A stretch of DNA of 64,000 bases from Malus domestica. Its lineage: Eukaryota; Streptophyta; Magnoliopsida; Rosales; Rosaceae. Shown in pieces: positions 1 through 12,888 of this stretch. Within the stretch, counting starts at the first letter, position 1, and every line of letters starts with the position of its first letter. The stretch is taken from contig NC_091671.1 of NCBI RefSeq assembly GCF_042453785.1, forward strand, positions 40,194,501-40,258,500, written 5' to 3'. The notes under the pieces are model-generated. The model was given only the letters and a program-made list of their open reading frames with translations. It ran no database searches and was not told the origin of the DNA. The position numbers and the translations under genes are program-made.

Positions 1-38
1 TGTTTTCTTTTCATATTTTTTATGGTTCTATGCTACAG

Positions 39-2151
<2,113 letters not shown>

Positions 2152-4499
2152 AATAGGTATTTTTTCGGTGTATAGAAGTTGTTGGTTTTGTTTATTCGTC
2201 TTTATCGAGCTTGTAAGGCGTGGCAAGATATCCATGGAAATCCCGTCCAAGGTCACGCCCCCATTTGTACGATATATATAGGTTTTTTTCTTCTTCTGTT
2301 TCGCCTTTCATTCGATTTATATTTAACATCTCTGTTAGGAATGTCGTTCCCAGTTCATATGCAGTTATCTGACTTAGCCTTTTCTCTTTGTTATGTTTCA
2401 TATATGAGTGCTTGTATAGGTATGATAGAGATGATGCGAAGTCGTGTTATTGGAAGTACGCCTGACAATTTTTTTCATGACTTGGTAACCCGATACGAAA
2501 CAACTTGAAAATAACAAGTTTTGAGTTGATTTGTTAACGACTTGCGTTGTTGTGGGTCACCCGTTAATGAGTTGAGTAGTATTGGGTCACTCGTTAAGAA
2601 CTCGATATCGTTGTCAGATTTAGACATTAGGTAGAGTACTTTCTTGCATGATCATTTAACCTGACACAAAATAACATAACCATTTAACAAATTGAGTCGT
2701 TATTGAATCACATATTGAAGAATCCGTTAAGGTAACGAGTCTGCTTTTGTTAACCAAATGTAGAAAAATAATAATAATAATAATCTGAATGTTCGAATTG
2801 ACGATGGAAGAGGCCGGCATGGCGGGTGAGTGAATAGCCTTCGCATGCTCTTTTCCCTCGTCTACTACACAATGTTCCACAAATTGCATGGAAGCTTTTC
2901 TTGGATATTCTTGTTGCAATAGGAGCAAAATGTTTGACAACAGTTCAAACATGATTACTCCATAAGTCAAGTTGGGACGGGCAGTGTTTGTCTCCACACC
3001 TTGGTTTAAAACAAGTCGTCTCAATGCAAATTGAGGCTTAAGACAAAAATAAAATGAACGTTATTTTCGTATTTTCTATGTAGTATACTCGTTCCACATC
3101 TTAATAAATTATTTTAAAATAATTAATATAATTTTTTAAATGAAGTAATGAAATTAGAAAATTTTCAACCAGTTTATCAACCATCTCAGCAAACATTATG
3201 ACTATAAGGCACATTAGATGAATGAGAACATTTTAAAGATACAAGTGAAACTATGATTTGAACCAATTGACCATTGAAGGCCAATTTATCGACATGCTCA
3301 GAAAACGTATGACCGCCAGCTTCCTCCTCCCCCAATTTTATATTTAATTATGAATGCAAATGCGTGTTGTAGACTGATGTAAAGCGTTGTGTCCATAGTC
3401 TGTAGGTTATTTAATCAACAAATGTTTGTGACAAATGTTGGTTAACTATAGAGTAGAAATTCTTTTATACATATTGGTATGGATGGTTTGGGTCGGATAA
3501 TCACAAAGTCATTCAATGTAACAATCCTTAACGTCCTAAAGAGTTGGGTGATATCTCTTTAAATATTTGCCATTGATGGGGTGTTTTTGGAGATTCCCTT
3601 CTAGATCTGTTAAGGGGTATACATGTGATATTTTCTAGGTTTCTTGTCATCTTAATGATGGGAGTTGAAGCCTTTTCATCTGTCTTGAATCTTCAATTTG
3701 CATAGAAAATACGTGGCATAGATTTATTAAGATGTGGCATAGATTTATTATGTGCCTTTTCATCTGCCTTTTCATCTGCCTTTTCATCGTCTCAATGCAA
3801 ATAGATCTAAGCCACATATTAAAGGAAACTAGAGGGAAGGAGATCCCACCAGTAACAATGCCATTAAAGGCATACACATGGAAGGTGGTGGTGTTTCCAC
3901 CAAAGCTGGAGCTGTACGCACCTTTCGAGAGTGCGCAACAAGTTGCGTTAAGAAAAATGGCCTGTAGAGCCCAAATTGAGTGAGACAGAGGAATGACGGA
4001 GCAAGGTTTGATGGATAGGATGGTGAAGGAAGAGAACTAAGGATGTGAATGGAAAACTGAGATTGGAAGAATAGGGGATCAGAGCTAGGATTGTAGGTAA
4101 ATTGGGCCGAAACAATGGGGACAAAACACAGGCCAACGAGCATGCAGAAAATAAAAGAAGAAAAAGAGAAACAGGAGACGGCCACCGACCCTGGACACAG
4201 ACAGGGCCGGCGACGGAAGAGGGAGGAAGCAGTTAAAAACAAACTCTCACAAGGGGAGAAAGAACTCTCACGAAGGGAGAGAATGAACTCTGCTTTTGAA
4301 CTCCTCCCTTTTGTTTCTGACCCGTCACCCAACGATATCTATTTAGGAGATCAAAAATTTGGTGGCAAGTCGCGTGAAAATAAAAAGATAGAGTATTAGT
4401 AATTTAATATTGAACTTGTCATTCATTTATAATATTTTAATAATTTAATATCGAATTTGTAGTTCATTTATAATATTTCACTTGCATGTGAAGAAAAGG
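2152..4499. other. Intergenic stretch after the AAA gene
   Basis: The first few hundred bases are probably 3' UTR of the AAA gene. At about 2530-2620 a degenerate 35-40 bp motif (gggtcac-cgttaa) occurs two to three times. At about 3750-3790 a 12-bp unit, cttttcatctgc, repeats three times. A 167-codon open frame on the minus strand near 3829-4332 has low-complexity Ser/Pro/Phe composition and no recognisable domain, and is not called as a gene. Nothing else is recognised. Confidence 0.5.
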
Positions 4500-5407
4500 T
4501 ACCGCTCGAAGCCCGCCCCATTTCTATGAGCGTAGTCCACCTTGTTTTGCTTGCCAAAGTCCGGCTCGTTCTGCATGAGATGAGCCTATCTTGTTTTGCG
4601 TGCGTCGAGCCCACCTAACACTTATGTCTTTTGACAAAAATGCGAAATTTTTTATTTCGCAAAATATTTTTCCTAAGCATTAAGTTAAAATTTTAAGGAA
4701 TTTGAAAGCAATTTTACAGCTTATTGAGCAACAAATGTATATTTAGTAGAATATTTAAGTCAAGAATTGAAAACCATAATAGTGAGTTCCAGAACATTGT
4801 CAAATGGGGTTAGACACTCAACAATCTCAATAGAAAGCCTCATCTTAATTTTCAAAACTTCATAGTGAGGCAAATGTGAAAATAAATGAATTGAATGGTG
4901 ATTTATGTACGAATTTGCAAAACCGACTGAAAATCGTGAGTGTTAATCCACGTTTTTTTTGAAAAAAAAATGCAAATTTTTTATTTTGTCCAAATATTTT
5001 CCGTGAGCATTAAAGAAATCTTTATAATGTATTTGGAAGCGAATTTACGATTTATCCAGCAACACATGTATATTTAGTAGTATATTTAAGCCGAAAAGTA
5101 AAAAAAAATAAGTGAACAACATAGATATATTAAAATCACCTGTATGTGAGACTTAAACAATAAATAACAAAATTTTGTTTTGTTAAATAGTTTTTCACTC
5201 TCATTTGGTTGACAAAGAGGATTCTATAAATATATAGTTTAGATTTTGAGAAAAGACAACAATTAACAAAAAGAAAAATCAAGTTCAAATATCGTTAAAT
5301 TTAGGTTTTAAATGGTTGATTACAAGTGTTTAAATACGAATTATAATAGATTTGGCACGGAAGAATATATTTTAAAGGGCATGAATATGATAATTTGTTG
5401 TAGTGTT

Positions 5408-5542
5408 AAGAGAAATAAAAGAAAAATGTGCAAAAATGATTGAAATTCTTGGGGTGGCAGATGGCAACCAGAAAGTCACTCGTGACGTTCTGCCACCCCA
5501 GTAATTTCAATCATTTTTGTTAATTTTCTTTTATTTCTTTTA
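5408..5542. repeat. Long hairpin inside tandem unit 1
   Basis: Two arms of about 50 bp (agagaaataaaagaaaaatg ... ggggtggcag and its complement) flank a ~30-base loop centred near 5475. The corresponding hairpin of the next unit lies at about 6510-6832, where a MITE interrupts the right arm. A terminal or internal palindrome of a mobile element would look like this. Confidence 0.7.
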
Positions 5543-6652
5543 CCATTACAACAAACTACCACATTCAAGTTCTTCAAAATATATTTTTCTGTGCGTGGAG
5601 CCCGACTAGTTTTTTAAGCACCCGAGAGTTCGTCTCGTTCTACGTGCGTGGAGCCCGCCTCATTCTTTGTGTCTAGGTTTGCCTCGTTCTACATGTGAGG
5701 TGTCTACATCGTTTTAAGTGCAAGAACCCCACCCCTTTTTGCATCCACAGAGCCCGCATCTTTTTGGTGTGCACGAAGCCAGCCTCGTTTTTCGCGCGTA
5801 GGGCTGGCCTAGATTTCTGCAACGTATCCCGCCTCATTTCTAGTGCGCGAAGCTCGCCTTGTTTTGCATGCTAGGAAGCCCGCCCCATTTTTTGTGAGCG
5901 CAGCCCGCTCTATTTTGCATGCAATAGTCAACTTCATTTTGTGTGAGTTGAGTCCGTCTCGTTTTACGTGCGTCAAACCTGTTTAACACCCATGTTTTTT
6001 TTTTACAAAATGCGAATTATTTTATTTTCGCAAAATATTTTTTCTTGAGCAATTTTTTGTAAAAAATGCAAATTTTTATAATGTATTTGGAAGTGGATTT
6101 ATGATTTATCAAGCAACAAGTGTATACTTAGTAGAATATTTAAGCCAAAAAGTAAAAAAAAAATAAGTGAACAACATATAGATGTTAAAATGTATATTTT
6201 AAAATTTTTTTTTTATAAAATTAAAGATGTTAAAATCACCTGTATATGAGGCTTAACTAAAAAAATAGCAAAATTTTGTTTTGTTAAATAGTCGTTTACT
6301 CTTTTTTGGTTGACAAAGAGAGTTATATTAATATGTAGTTTAGATTTTGATAAAAGAAAAAATTAACAAAAATAAAAATTAGGTTCAAATATCGTTAAAT
6401 TTAGGTTTTAAATTGCTGATTACAAGTGTTTAAATACAAATTATAATAGATTTTGCACGGAAAAGTATAGTTTAAAGTGCATGAATATGATAGTTTGTTG
6501 TAGTGGTAAGAGAAATAAAAGAAAAATGTACAAAAACGATTGAAATTCTTAGGGGAGGCAGAAAGTCACGCGTCATCATGTAGCATTCTGGCACCCCCAA
6601 GAATTTCACGAGTGACTTTCTGGCACCCCCAAGAATTTCAATCATTTTTGTT

Positions 6653-6804
6653 AAGGGATGTGATATCCACACACACCTCATTTTACTTCTCACACACCCT
6701 TTTAATTTTCGGCCGTCGAATCAGATGAATTGAAGAAGATCAACGGACATAAATTATCAAGGGGTGTGTGAGAAGTAAAATGGGATGTGTGGATAGCACA
6801 CCCC
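6653..6804. mobile_element. MITE with ~22 bp terminal inverted repeats, inserted in a hairpin arm
   Basis: The left end gggatgtgatatccacacac and the complement of the right end ggggtgtgctatccacacat pair well. The flanks carry a direct TTTTGTT (6646-6652 and 6805-6811). Comparison with the empty site in unit 1 (about 5508-5535) shows this segment is an insertion. A diverged relative lies at 55692-55816. The interior has no coding capacity. Confidence 0.85.
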
Positions 6805-7898
6805 TTTTGTTCATTTTTCTTTCACTTCTCTTACTAGTACGACAAACTATCACATTCATGTTCTTCAAAATATATTTTTCCGTGCGTGGAGCCAAACTCG
6901 TTTTCTGATCACCAGGGGGTTTGTCTCGTTCTGTGTACACTGAGCCGCCTCGTCTTGTGTGCCTGGGTTCACCTCATTCTGTATGTGAGGTGTCTGCATA
7001 TTTTTGTGTGCCAGAAGCCTTCCCCTTTTTGTGTCCACAGAGCCTAAGTCGTTTTGGCGTGCACGAAACCAGCCTCATTTTCCACACGAAATGCTGGCAT
7101 GTGTGCGACATATCCCGACTCGTTTCTCGTGCGTGAAGCTCGCCTCGTTTTGTGTTCCAGGAAGCCAACCCCATTTTCTGTGAGTGCAGTTGCCTTGTTT
7201 TGCATGCATTGAACCCGCCTATCATCCATGTTTTTTTGACAAAAATGCAAATTTTTTATTTTCATAAAATATTTTTCCTGAGCATTAAATTAAACTTTTT
7301 AAGGAATTTGGAAGCAGTTTTACAGCTTATTGAGCAACAAATAACATTGTCAAATGGGCTTAGACACTCAAGAATCTCAATAGAAAGCCTTACCTTAATT
7401 TTCAAAACTTCACAGTGAGGCGAATGTGAAAATAAATAAAATGAAGGGTGATTTATGTATGAATTTGCAAAACCGATTGAAAATCGTGAGTGTTAATACA
7501 CGTAAAAAAAATATTTGTCCAAATATTTTCCGTGAGTATTAAGGAAATCTTTATAATGTATTTGGAAATGGATTTAAGATTTATTAAGCAATTGCCTCAA
7601 CTATGGATCAAACCACAATCTCATACTTCATGTTTAAAAATTACAATGTTAAACGTCATCTTACGAATTTGTTGCAGTGTTAGATTTTTGTCAATTTATT
7701 TGTCAATTTCTCTGTTAAATGCTTAGGTGGCTTAAGGTAGGGCCTACTCTCTTGCCCAACTGGATAAAATATTAATTAAATATAAAAAATTAAAAATATT
7801 GTTAAAATATTTTATTTAAAAAATATTAATTAAATATTAAAAAATTAAAAAAAAACAAGTCAATATTTTATTTAAAAATTTATGGTACCCATCCCCAC

Positions 7899-7901
<3 letters not shown>

Positions 7902-7929
<28 letters not shown>
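7902..7929. repeat. (TC)n microsatellite in AT-rich intergenic sequence
   Basis: About 14 TC units in the otherwise featureless stretch 7600-8475 between the tandem array and the thiamin pyrophosphokinase gene. The stretch also contains short attaaatat repeats near 7770-7860. No gene is seen there. Confidence 0.9.
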
Positions 7930-7934
<5 letters not shown>

Positions 7935-8475
7935 TTTGGTATCAATTCCGATGGTGTTCAGTGGAGGGAACCCAGGGAAAGAGTGAGCCAAATGAGAGAT
8001 GGAAATTGTGGGGTGGGTCCCACAATAGTTTTAAAAATATATTAAATAATTTTTTTATCTGTTGGGTTAGGAAGTGGACTATGCCTTAAGCCACGTCAGA
8101 ATTTAACAAAAAAATTGAAAAACAAACTTACGGAGATCTGACATTGTAACAAATTTATAAGATAAGATATGAAATTGTAATTTTTCAGATATTTGGTATG
8201 ATATTGTAGTTCGAGTCATAATTAAAGTGTTTTTGTGTAATTTTCAAAAGAAACTATCAACGTCAAGTTGACGTATACCACTGATAAATGGACCGAACGT
8301 GTGCGGTAGTCGGTTGAATTGAATGAAAGGTGGAATCCTCTTCTACTTTAATTGGGTTTTGACTTTACCTCCAAAAATAACAAAATTTGAGTTTTGACTC
8401 TTCGCGTTGGCATTTAGTCCACCGCAAATCCAGACTAACAGAAAAGCAAACCACGCCACCGAAGACCGCCGCCGA

Positions 8476-10609
8476 ATGACATCTAAATCCATGGACCTCA
8501 TGTCTCATTCCTCCGCCTTCCTCCTCCCTACGCTCCCGCCCAACCAGACGCCGTCTCCGACCTACGCGCTCGTCGTGCTCAACCAGAGCCTCCCGAGATT
8601 CGCTCCCCTGCTCTGGAACCACGGTACTTATCCTGCAACTCTCTTCCTTTTCAATTGTCGAATTTTACAGTTTTCGATTTGTTTCTCTGAGCTTTTTGTG
8701 GTGCGTGTTTGTTTAGAGCAGCACAACTACGTCTGTGTGCGGACGGCGGTGCCAATCGCGTTTACGACGACATGCCTCTTCTGCTACCCCACGATAACGC
8801 CGTAGATGTTCGGAAAAGGTTAATCTTTTACTTTTCTGGATTTTGAAAGTTAGTTTTTAGTGGAATTTTACTGTGAAGTGTAAAGTATGGCTTTTGATTG
8901 ATTCGATTCTTTCACTGTGTTAGTTTAATTGTTAAAGTTGATTGCTTTATGACGTTGTTCAAATCCGTTGCTGTTGCTTTTTCCAGACCTCTTTTTGTTG
9001 TTTGAAGCAATTTCAGCCTTTTGCTTAATTTTTCTCGAAATTAGCCATTTTTTTTTATGTTTTGAACCATTAGTGGGGCCTTGTTTGGAAGGCATAAACT
9101 GGAGTGTAATTTTCCGTTAGCAACGGAAGACTTGGTGCAAAACCGACCACAGTCGCCTTCAACGATTCATAAGGCTTTGTTGTTGTTTGTTTGTTTATGA
9201 GGACGAATTTCCACTTTTTGATGCTAAGTGCTGATATTTGTGCCAGGTACAAGCCAGATGTTATTAAAGGCGACATGGATTCAATCCGAAAGGATGTCTT
9301 GGAATTTTATGCTAGTATGGTAAGTGAGCTCATTTGAACACGGATCTTAGTATGTTTAGCCGTCATTACTTGTCATATCTAGCAAACTTGTGGAATTGTT
9401 TGTTAATGTTGTCATCCTTTGAGTTATGTGGGAAATGATTCAGCCTATTTACGTATATTGCACTTGGTGTCGTGGAGGTACTGTTGCTCCTTGATCTGCA
9501 TACATCGGTGATCTGGCCTTTTCTCAGGATCTCTTTTTCATTTGAATGCAGGGAACCCAAATTATTAATGAATCTGAGGATCAGGACACGACGGATCTGC
9601 ATAAGTGTATAGCATACATATGTCACTCGGCACCAAACCCAGATAAGTCTAATGTATGTTGTATGTTGTATATTGTTATCGTTTCAACGTTCTTTTTGTT
9701 TTTCTGCTTTGGAATTTAGTCTGATTTTGTAGGTGCTTTAGTAAAACTTTCCGTAACTAAAATGTTGTCCTTACTCCTTGCAACTTATTGTGATTTTTCA
9801 ACTCTGTACATGAACTGAGTTTCTTCTTGATGTATTGGCAGCTATGCATTCTGGTTGCTGGGGCACTTGGTGGACGGTTTGACCACGAGATTGGAAACAT
9901 CAACGTGTTATGTCGATTCTCAAACATTCGAATAATTCTCATATCTGATGATTGCCTCGTCCATCTTCTTCCAAGAACACACCGCCATGAGATTCATATT
10001 CAGTCTTCTGTTGAAGGCCCTCATTGTGGACTCGTACCCATTGGGATGCCATCTGGAAGTACTACAACCACGGGGCTTCAATGGGATCTCGGTGAGTATC
10101 TCTTAAGGGCGTAAGGCTAGTTAATTCTTACTTTCATTGTATTACGGTTCGCTTAGCATATAATTGTCTGGTCACCTCTTCCTGTTCTGACCTACTTAAA
10201 CGTAACCAAAAAGGAAAAGGGCGTGCCTGGTATTGATTTCATTGTTCATGTTTCGGGTTATCTAACAGCCCGTGTATGGCAAGATTGTGGTCACATAACC
10301 TATCCAATTTGAGAGGGAACCGTATGTACAAGTCTCGTAGAGTTTGTTGGTGGGAACTGTATTGAGACTTGGGTTGAGGGCTTTCTTACAGTATGGTGTC
10401 ATTGGGATGAGATATGGTGAAAACTTTTTATCTGTTCGTAGCTGTGCAATTATTGCCGGAGCCTAACTCGCTCTTACTTTTCTTTTCCAGCTGAAACAGA
10501 GATGAGGTTTGGTGGTCTGATAAGTACTTCAAATCTCGTCAAGGGAGAGAAAATAACAGTGCAATCCGATGCAGATCTTCTTTGGACTATAAGCATTCAA
10601 AAGATGTAG
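8476..10609 (+). CDS. TPK1: Thiamin pyrophosphokinase
   Basis: Exons 8476-8623, 8722-8818, 9247-9319, 9552-9653, 9842-10091 and 10491-10609 give 262 residues, close to the ~265 of plant TPKs. The enzyme transfers pyrophosphate from ATP to thiamin, giving thiamin diphosphate in the cytosol. Visible signatures are LCADGGANRVYDD (exon 2), YKPDVIKGDMDSI (exon 3), EDQDTTDL (exon 4), GALGGRFDHE (exon 5) and the C-terminal substrate-binding stretch FGGLISTSNLVKGE (exon 6). The start was set at the ATG of MTSKSMDLMSHSS, the first in-frame ATG; a second Met five codons on aligns with the Arabidopsis N-terminus and could also serve. The first exon is GC-rich, unlike the rest. It is a single complete gene. 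Confidence 0.95.
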
Positions 10610-11067
10610 ATCTTGCGTTTCCAGGGTTCCTTTCAATTAGCTGCGTACGTAAGTTTTCGTGTTCAATTTTCTTTGGTTTTTGGCGATCCTTATTGGAGGA
10701 ATGTTGCATCATGTTTTCACTCCCGTCTTGAATTCTTAACGTTGTTTAAACTCCGTCCAATCATATTGTATTTTTCTAATTATTCTAAATCAAAAGTACT
10801 ATGCAGAACATGTTGGAGTCCTTCTGCAGATAATCTTTTGCAAATTTGTGTTCTTTCGGCAATTTCGGCTAGATTTTGTAGTCACATATCCTCTTCTTCT
10901 TGCCCGCAGTGGCACGAACATTGACAAAGAGCCTAAAAGAGTGCTGAGGCACCGGGGCCAAGAAAAATCATATCATCATGGGTTACAAAAATAACCAAGG
11001 AAAGGCGAATATAAACTTGAGGTATTGCTTGTACTAAAAAAAGTTGGAAAAATACTTGATCCTTAGG

Positions 11068-11549
11068 TTCTAAAAGACGATAGGCGCTAGTTGGACGGCG
11101 GACGGCGGGTTGGGGCCTAGCGCGTAGGTGGCTAGGCGAGGTATAGGCAGACTAGGTGGATTTAAGTAAATTCATTATATTTCGTATAAATAAATGTCGT
11201 TTTATACTTAAAATATATATAATTTCATCATAAACTACAAAATAGAATAACATATATATTATGAAGTATTAGAACATAATGAAAATAGAACAAGCATATA
11301 ATGTGTGCTCATTTAAGTATTCAACAAGTCTCTTACAATTTATTGAAAAAAATGCAAAATGAAAGTTATCTATTTTTTGTCTAAGTGAGTCGCAACTTAG
11401 GCAAGTCTGGGTGGGTGCCTAGATGGTCTAAGCGGTCTAGGCGGACGCTCTTTGGCGTATTTTCTTAATTTTTAAATACCTAAGCATTAATTGAGACGGT
11501 GATCAACTGCCTAACCCTTTAGGCGGTGTTAAATGGGGATTTTTAGAAC
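11068..11549. repeat. Dispersed ~480 bp repeat with GC-rich ends (taggcgctag type), copy 1
   Basis: It begins gttctaaaagacgataggcg and ends near tttttagaac, giving short inverted ends around an AT-rich core (ataaatgtcgttttat and aagtattcaacaagtctctt). A reverse-oriented, diverged copy lies at 36735-37088, sharing the aggcgctag end and the core. No open frame is present, so it is a non-autonomous mobile element of unknown superfamily. The rest of 10610-11067 is 3' UTR and unassigned sequence. Confidence 0.65.
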
Positions 11550-12103
11550 AGTATCCACGCATAAACTTTTGCTCTGACGGGCGCATTTTCAACACTCTAC
11601 AAATGTTATTTTTTGTTAAATTTGAAGCGCCACATGTTTTGCCCACTCTATGAACTCAGTGACTCACTATGTCATTTGTCAACTTGTTCCCTAAAAATAT
11701 TATTTTTATCTTGTTTCTTATTATTAAAAGACGAAAAATGATGAAATACTAAAAAGTATAACTGTAAAGTAGCAAAATTTCGTCTTCAAATTGCCAAGTA
11801 GGTTAAATACACTTGTATTTGAAGAATTACGTTTGTGGACTTTTTTAGAGATGATCATTGAGTTGCTACGTACCAAAAAGTGATTTATACCACTTAGTTT
11901 TTTTTTTTTTGGAAACATACCACTTAGTTCTTTAGTTTAGTAGGATTGTTCATTTATAAGTGAAAAGTCTTAGAAATCAAAACAAAATGTAGAGCATTGG
12001 TCGAAATTTAATTAAAAAAAACTCCAAAATACACCCAATACTAATTCCTTGTACTCGCCACCAAGCACCTTTAAGGTTCGAGAAAACATTGTTTGTCTTC
12101 TTA

Positions 12104-12291
12104 GAGCATCTTCAAATAAGACGTTAGAAAATATACGTCCAACTTTACTTGATGTTGATGTGGCATTTTAAAGCCTACAACTTGATTATTCAAGATATTG
12201 TCTTTTATGTCAAATTGTAGACTTTAAAATGCCACATCAACATTCCAATAAAATTTAACATATATTTTTTACGTCTCATTTGAAGATGTTC
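12104..12291. mobile_element. MITE with gagcatcttcaaat ends and TA flanks
   Basis: The two halves are nearly complementary: gagcatcttcaaataagacg at the left pairs with acgtctcatttgaagatgttc at the right, and gatgtggcattttaaag pairs with ctttaaaatgccacatc inside. TA flanks both ends, which fits a Stowaway-like 2-bp duplication or a longer one that cannot be told apart. Confidence 0.8.
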
Positions 12292-12492
12292 TAACAAGAC
12301 GAACAAAGTCTGACAGATACAATCAATGCTAGGTAAATTTTAGATTTTTTTTTTAACAACAATAAAATTTAGAGTTAAAAAGATGACAAACTTAAAAGTG
12401 ATGTTTAATTTCTTATGCGCTTGAGTTTAAATTTATTTTTTTGCAATTAAATTAATTTGAATTCCTCTTTTCATAATTTATACAAAATCATT

Positions 12493-12655
12493 TAAGAAAA
12501 AATGAAAACTAATGAAAAAGGTTTGAAAATTTTGAGTTTTAATGATAATGACAAAATAAAAAGTAAAATGAATAGTACTAAAATTGATTTTTTAGTGTAA
12601 AAATATGATTTTTTGTTAAAGTAAACAGTATCTGTAAAGTTCTTTAAAAAAATCG
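12493..12655. mobile_element. ~155 bp dispersed MITE-like repeat, copy 1 (upstream of PMS1)
   Basis: Contains the family hallmarks aaaactaatgaaaa, gagttttaatgataatgac, gtaaaatgaatagtact and ttttttagtgtaaaaat. Other copies are at 17998-18151, 34730-34860, 43378-43528, 46523-46676, 47205-47365, 49181-49338, 50666-50809 and a split copy at 51353-52430. This copy ends about 234 bp before the PMS1 start codon. Confidence 0.8.
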
Positions 12656-12888
12656 AAAAGATAAAAAATTGAAAATGAAAGTAGAGGGGAAAAGCTGCAG
12701 ACGAGTGAGACGTCAGCTTCGCCCGCGTAAACACCAGTCCCTCCCGCTCTCCAACGGTTGCGCTTCAGTTTTAGGCGGCAAAATCTGAAAGGTCAATTTC
12801 TAGGGTTTTTCCACTTTTTCTACGATCGAGCATTTTCCCGGTGGATTTCAACTCAGAAACAGCATCATATCGATGATTTAGGGTTTCA

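Larger units (their letters stand above)
4500..7600. repeat. Three tandem copies of a ~1.35 kb unit with an internal GC-rich minisatellite
   Basis: Matching landmarks recur at about 4500, 5880 and 7165: a GC-rich stretch (agcccgcc-catttt-tgtgag), then an acaaaaatgc-aatttttta stretch, then AT-rich sequence with tatttggaag and gatttat-agcaac. The GC-rich part is itself a degenerate array of ~35-40 bp units with core agcccgcctcgtttt, best seen at 5590-5985 and 6880-7220. Copy 2 lacks an internal piece present in copies 1 and 3, and copy 3 diverges after about 7590. Copy 2 also carries a MITE (6653-6804). No open frame of note is found. The class of the unit is unknown; it could be a decayed mobile element or a satellite seed. 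Confidence 0.7.

Noticed and set aside
3829-4332. 167-codon open frame on the minus strand
   Set aside because: Low-complexity Ser/Pro/Phe composition, no domain, no splice context, and overlapping open frames on the other strand.
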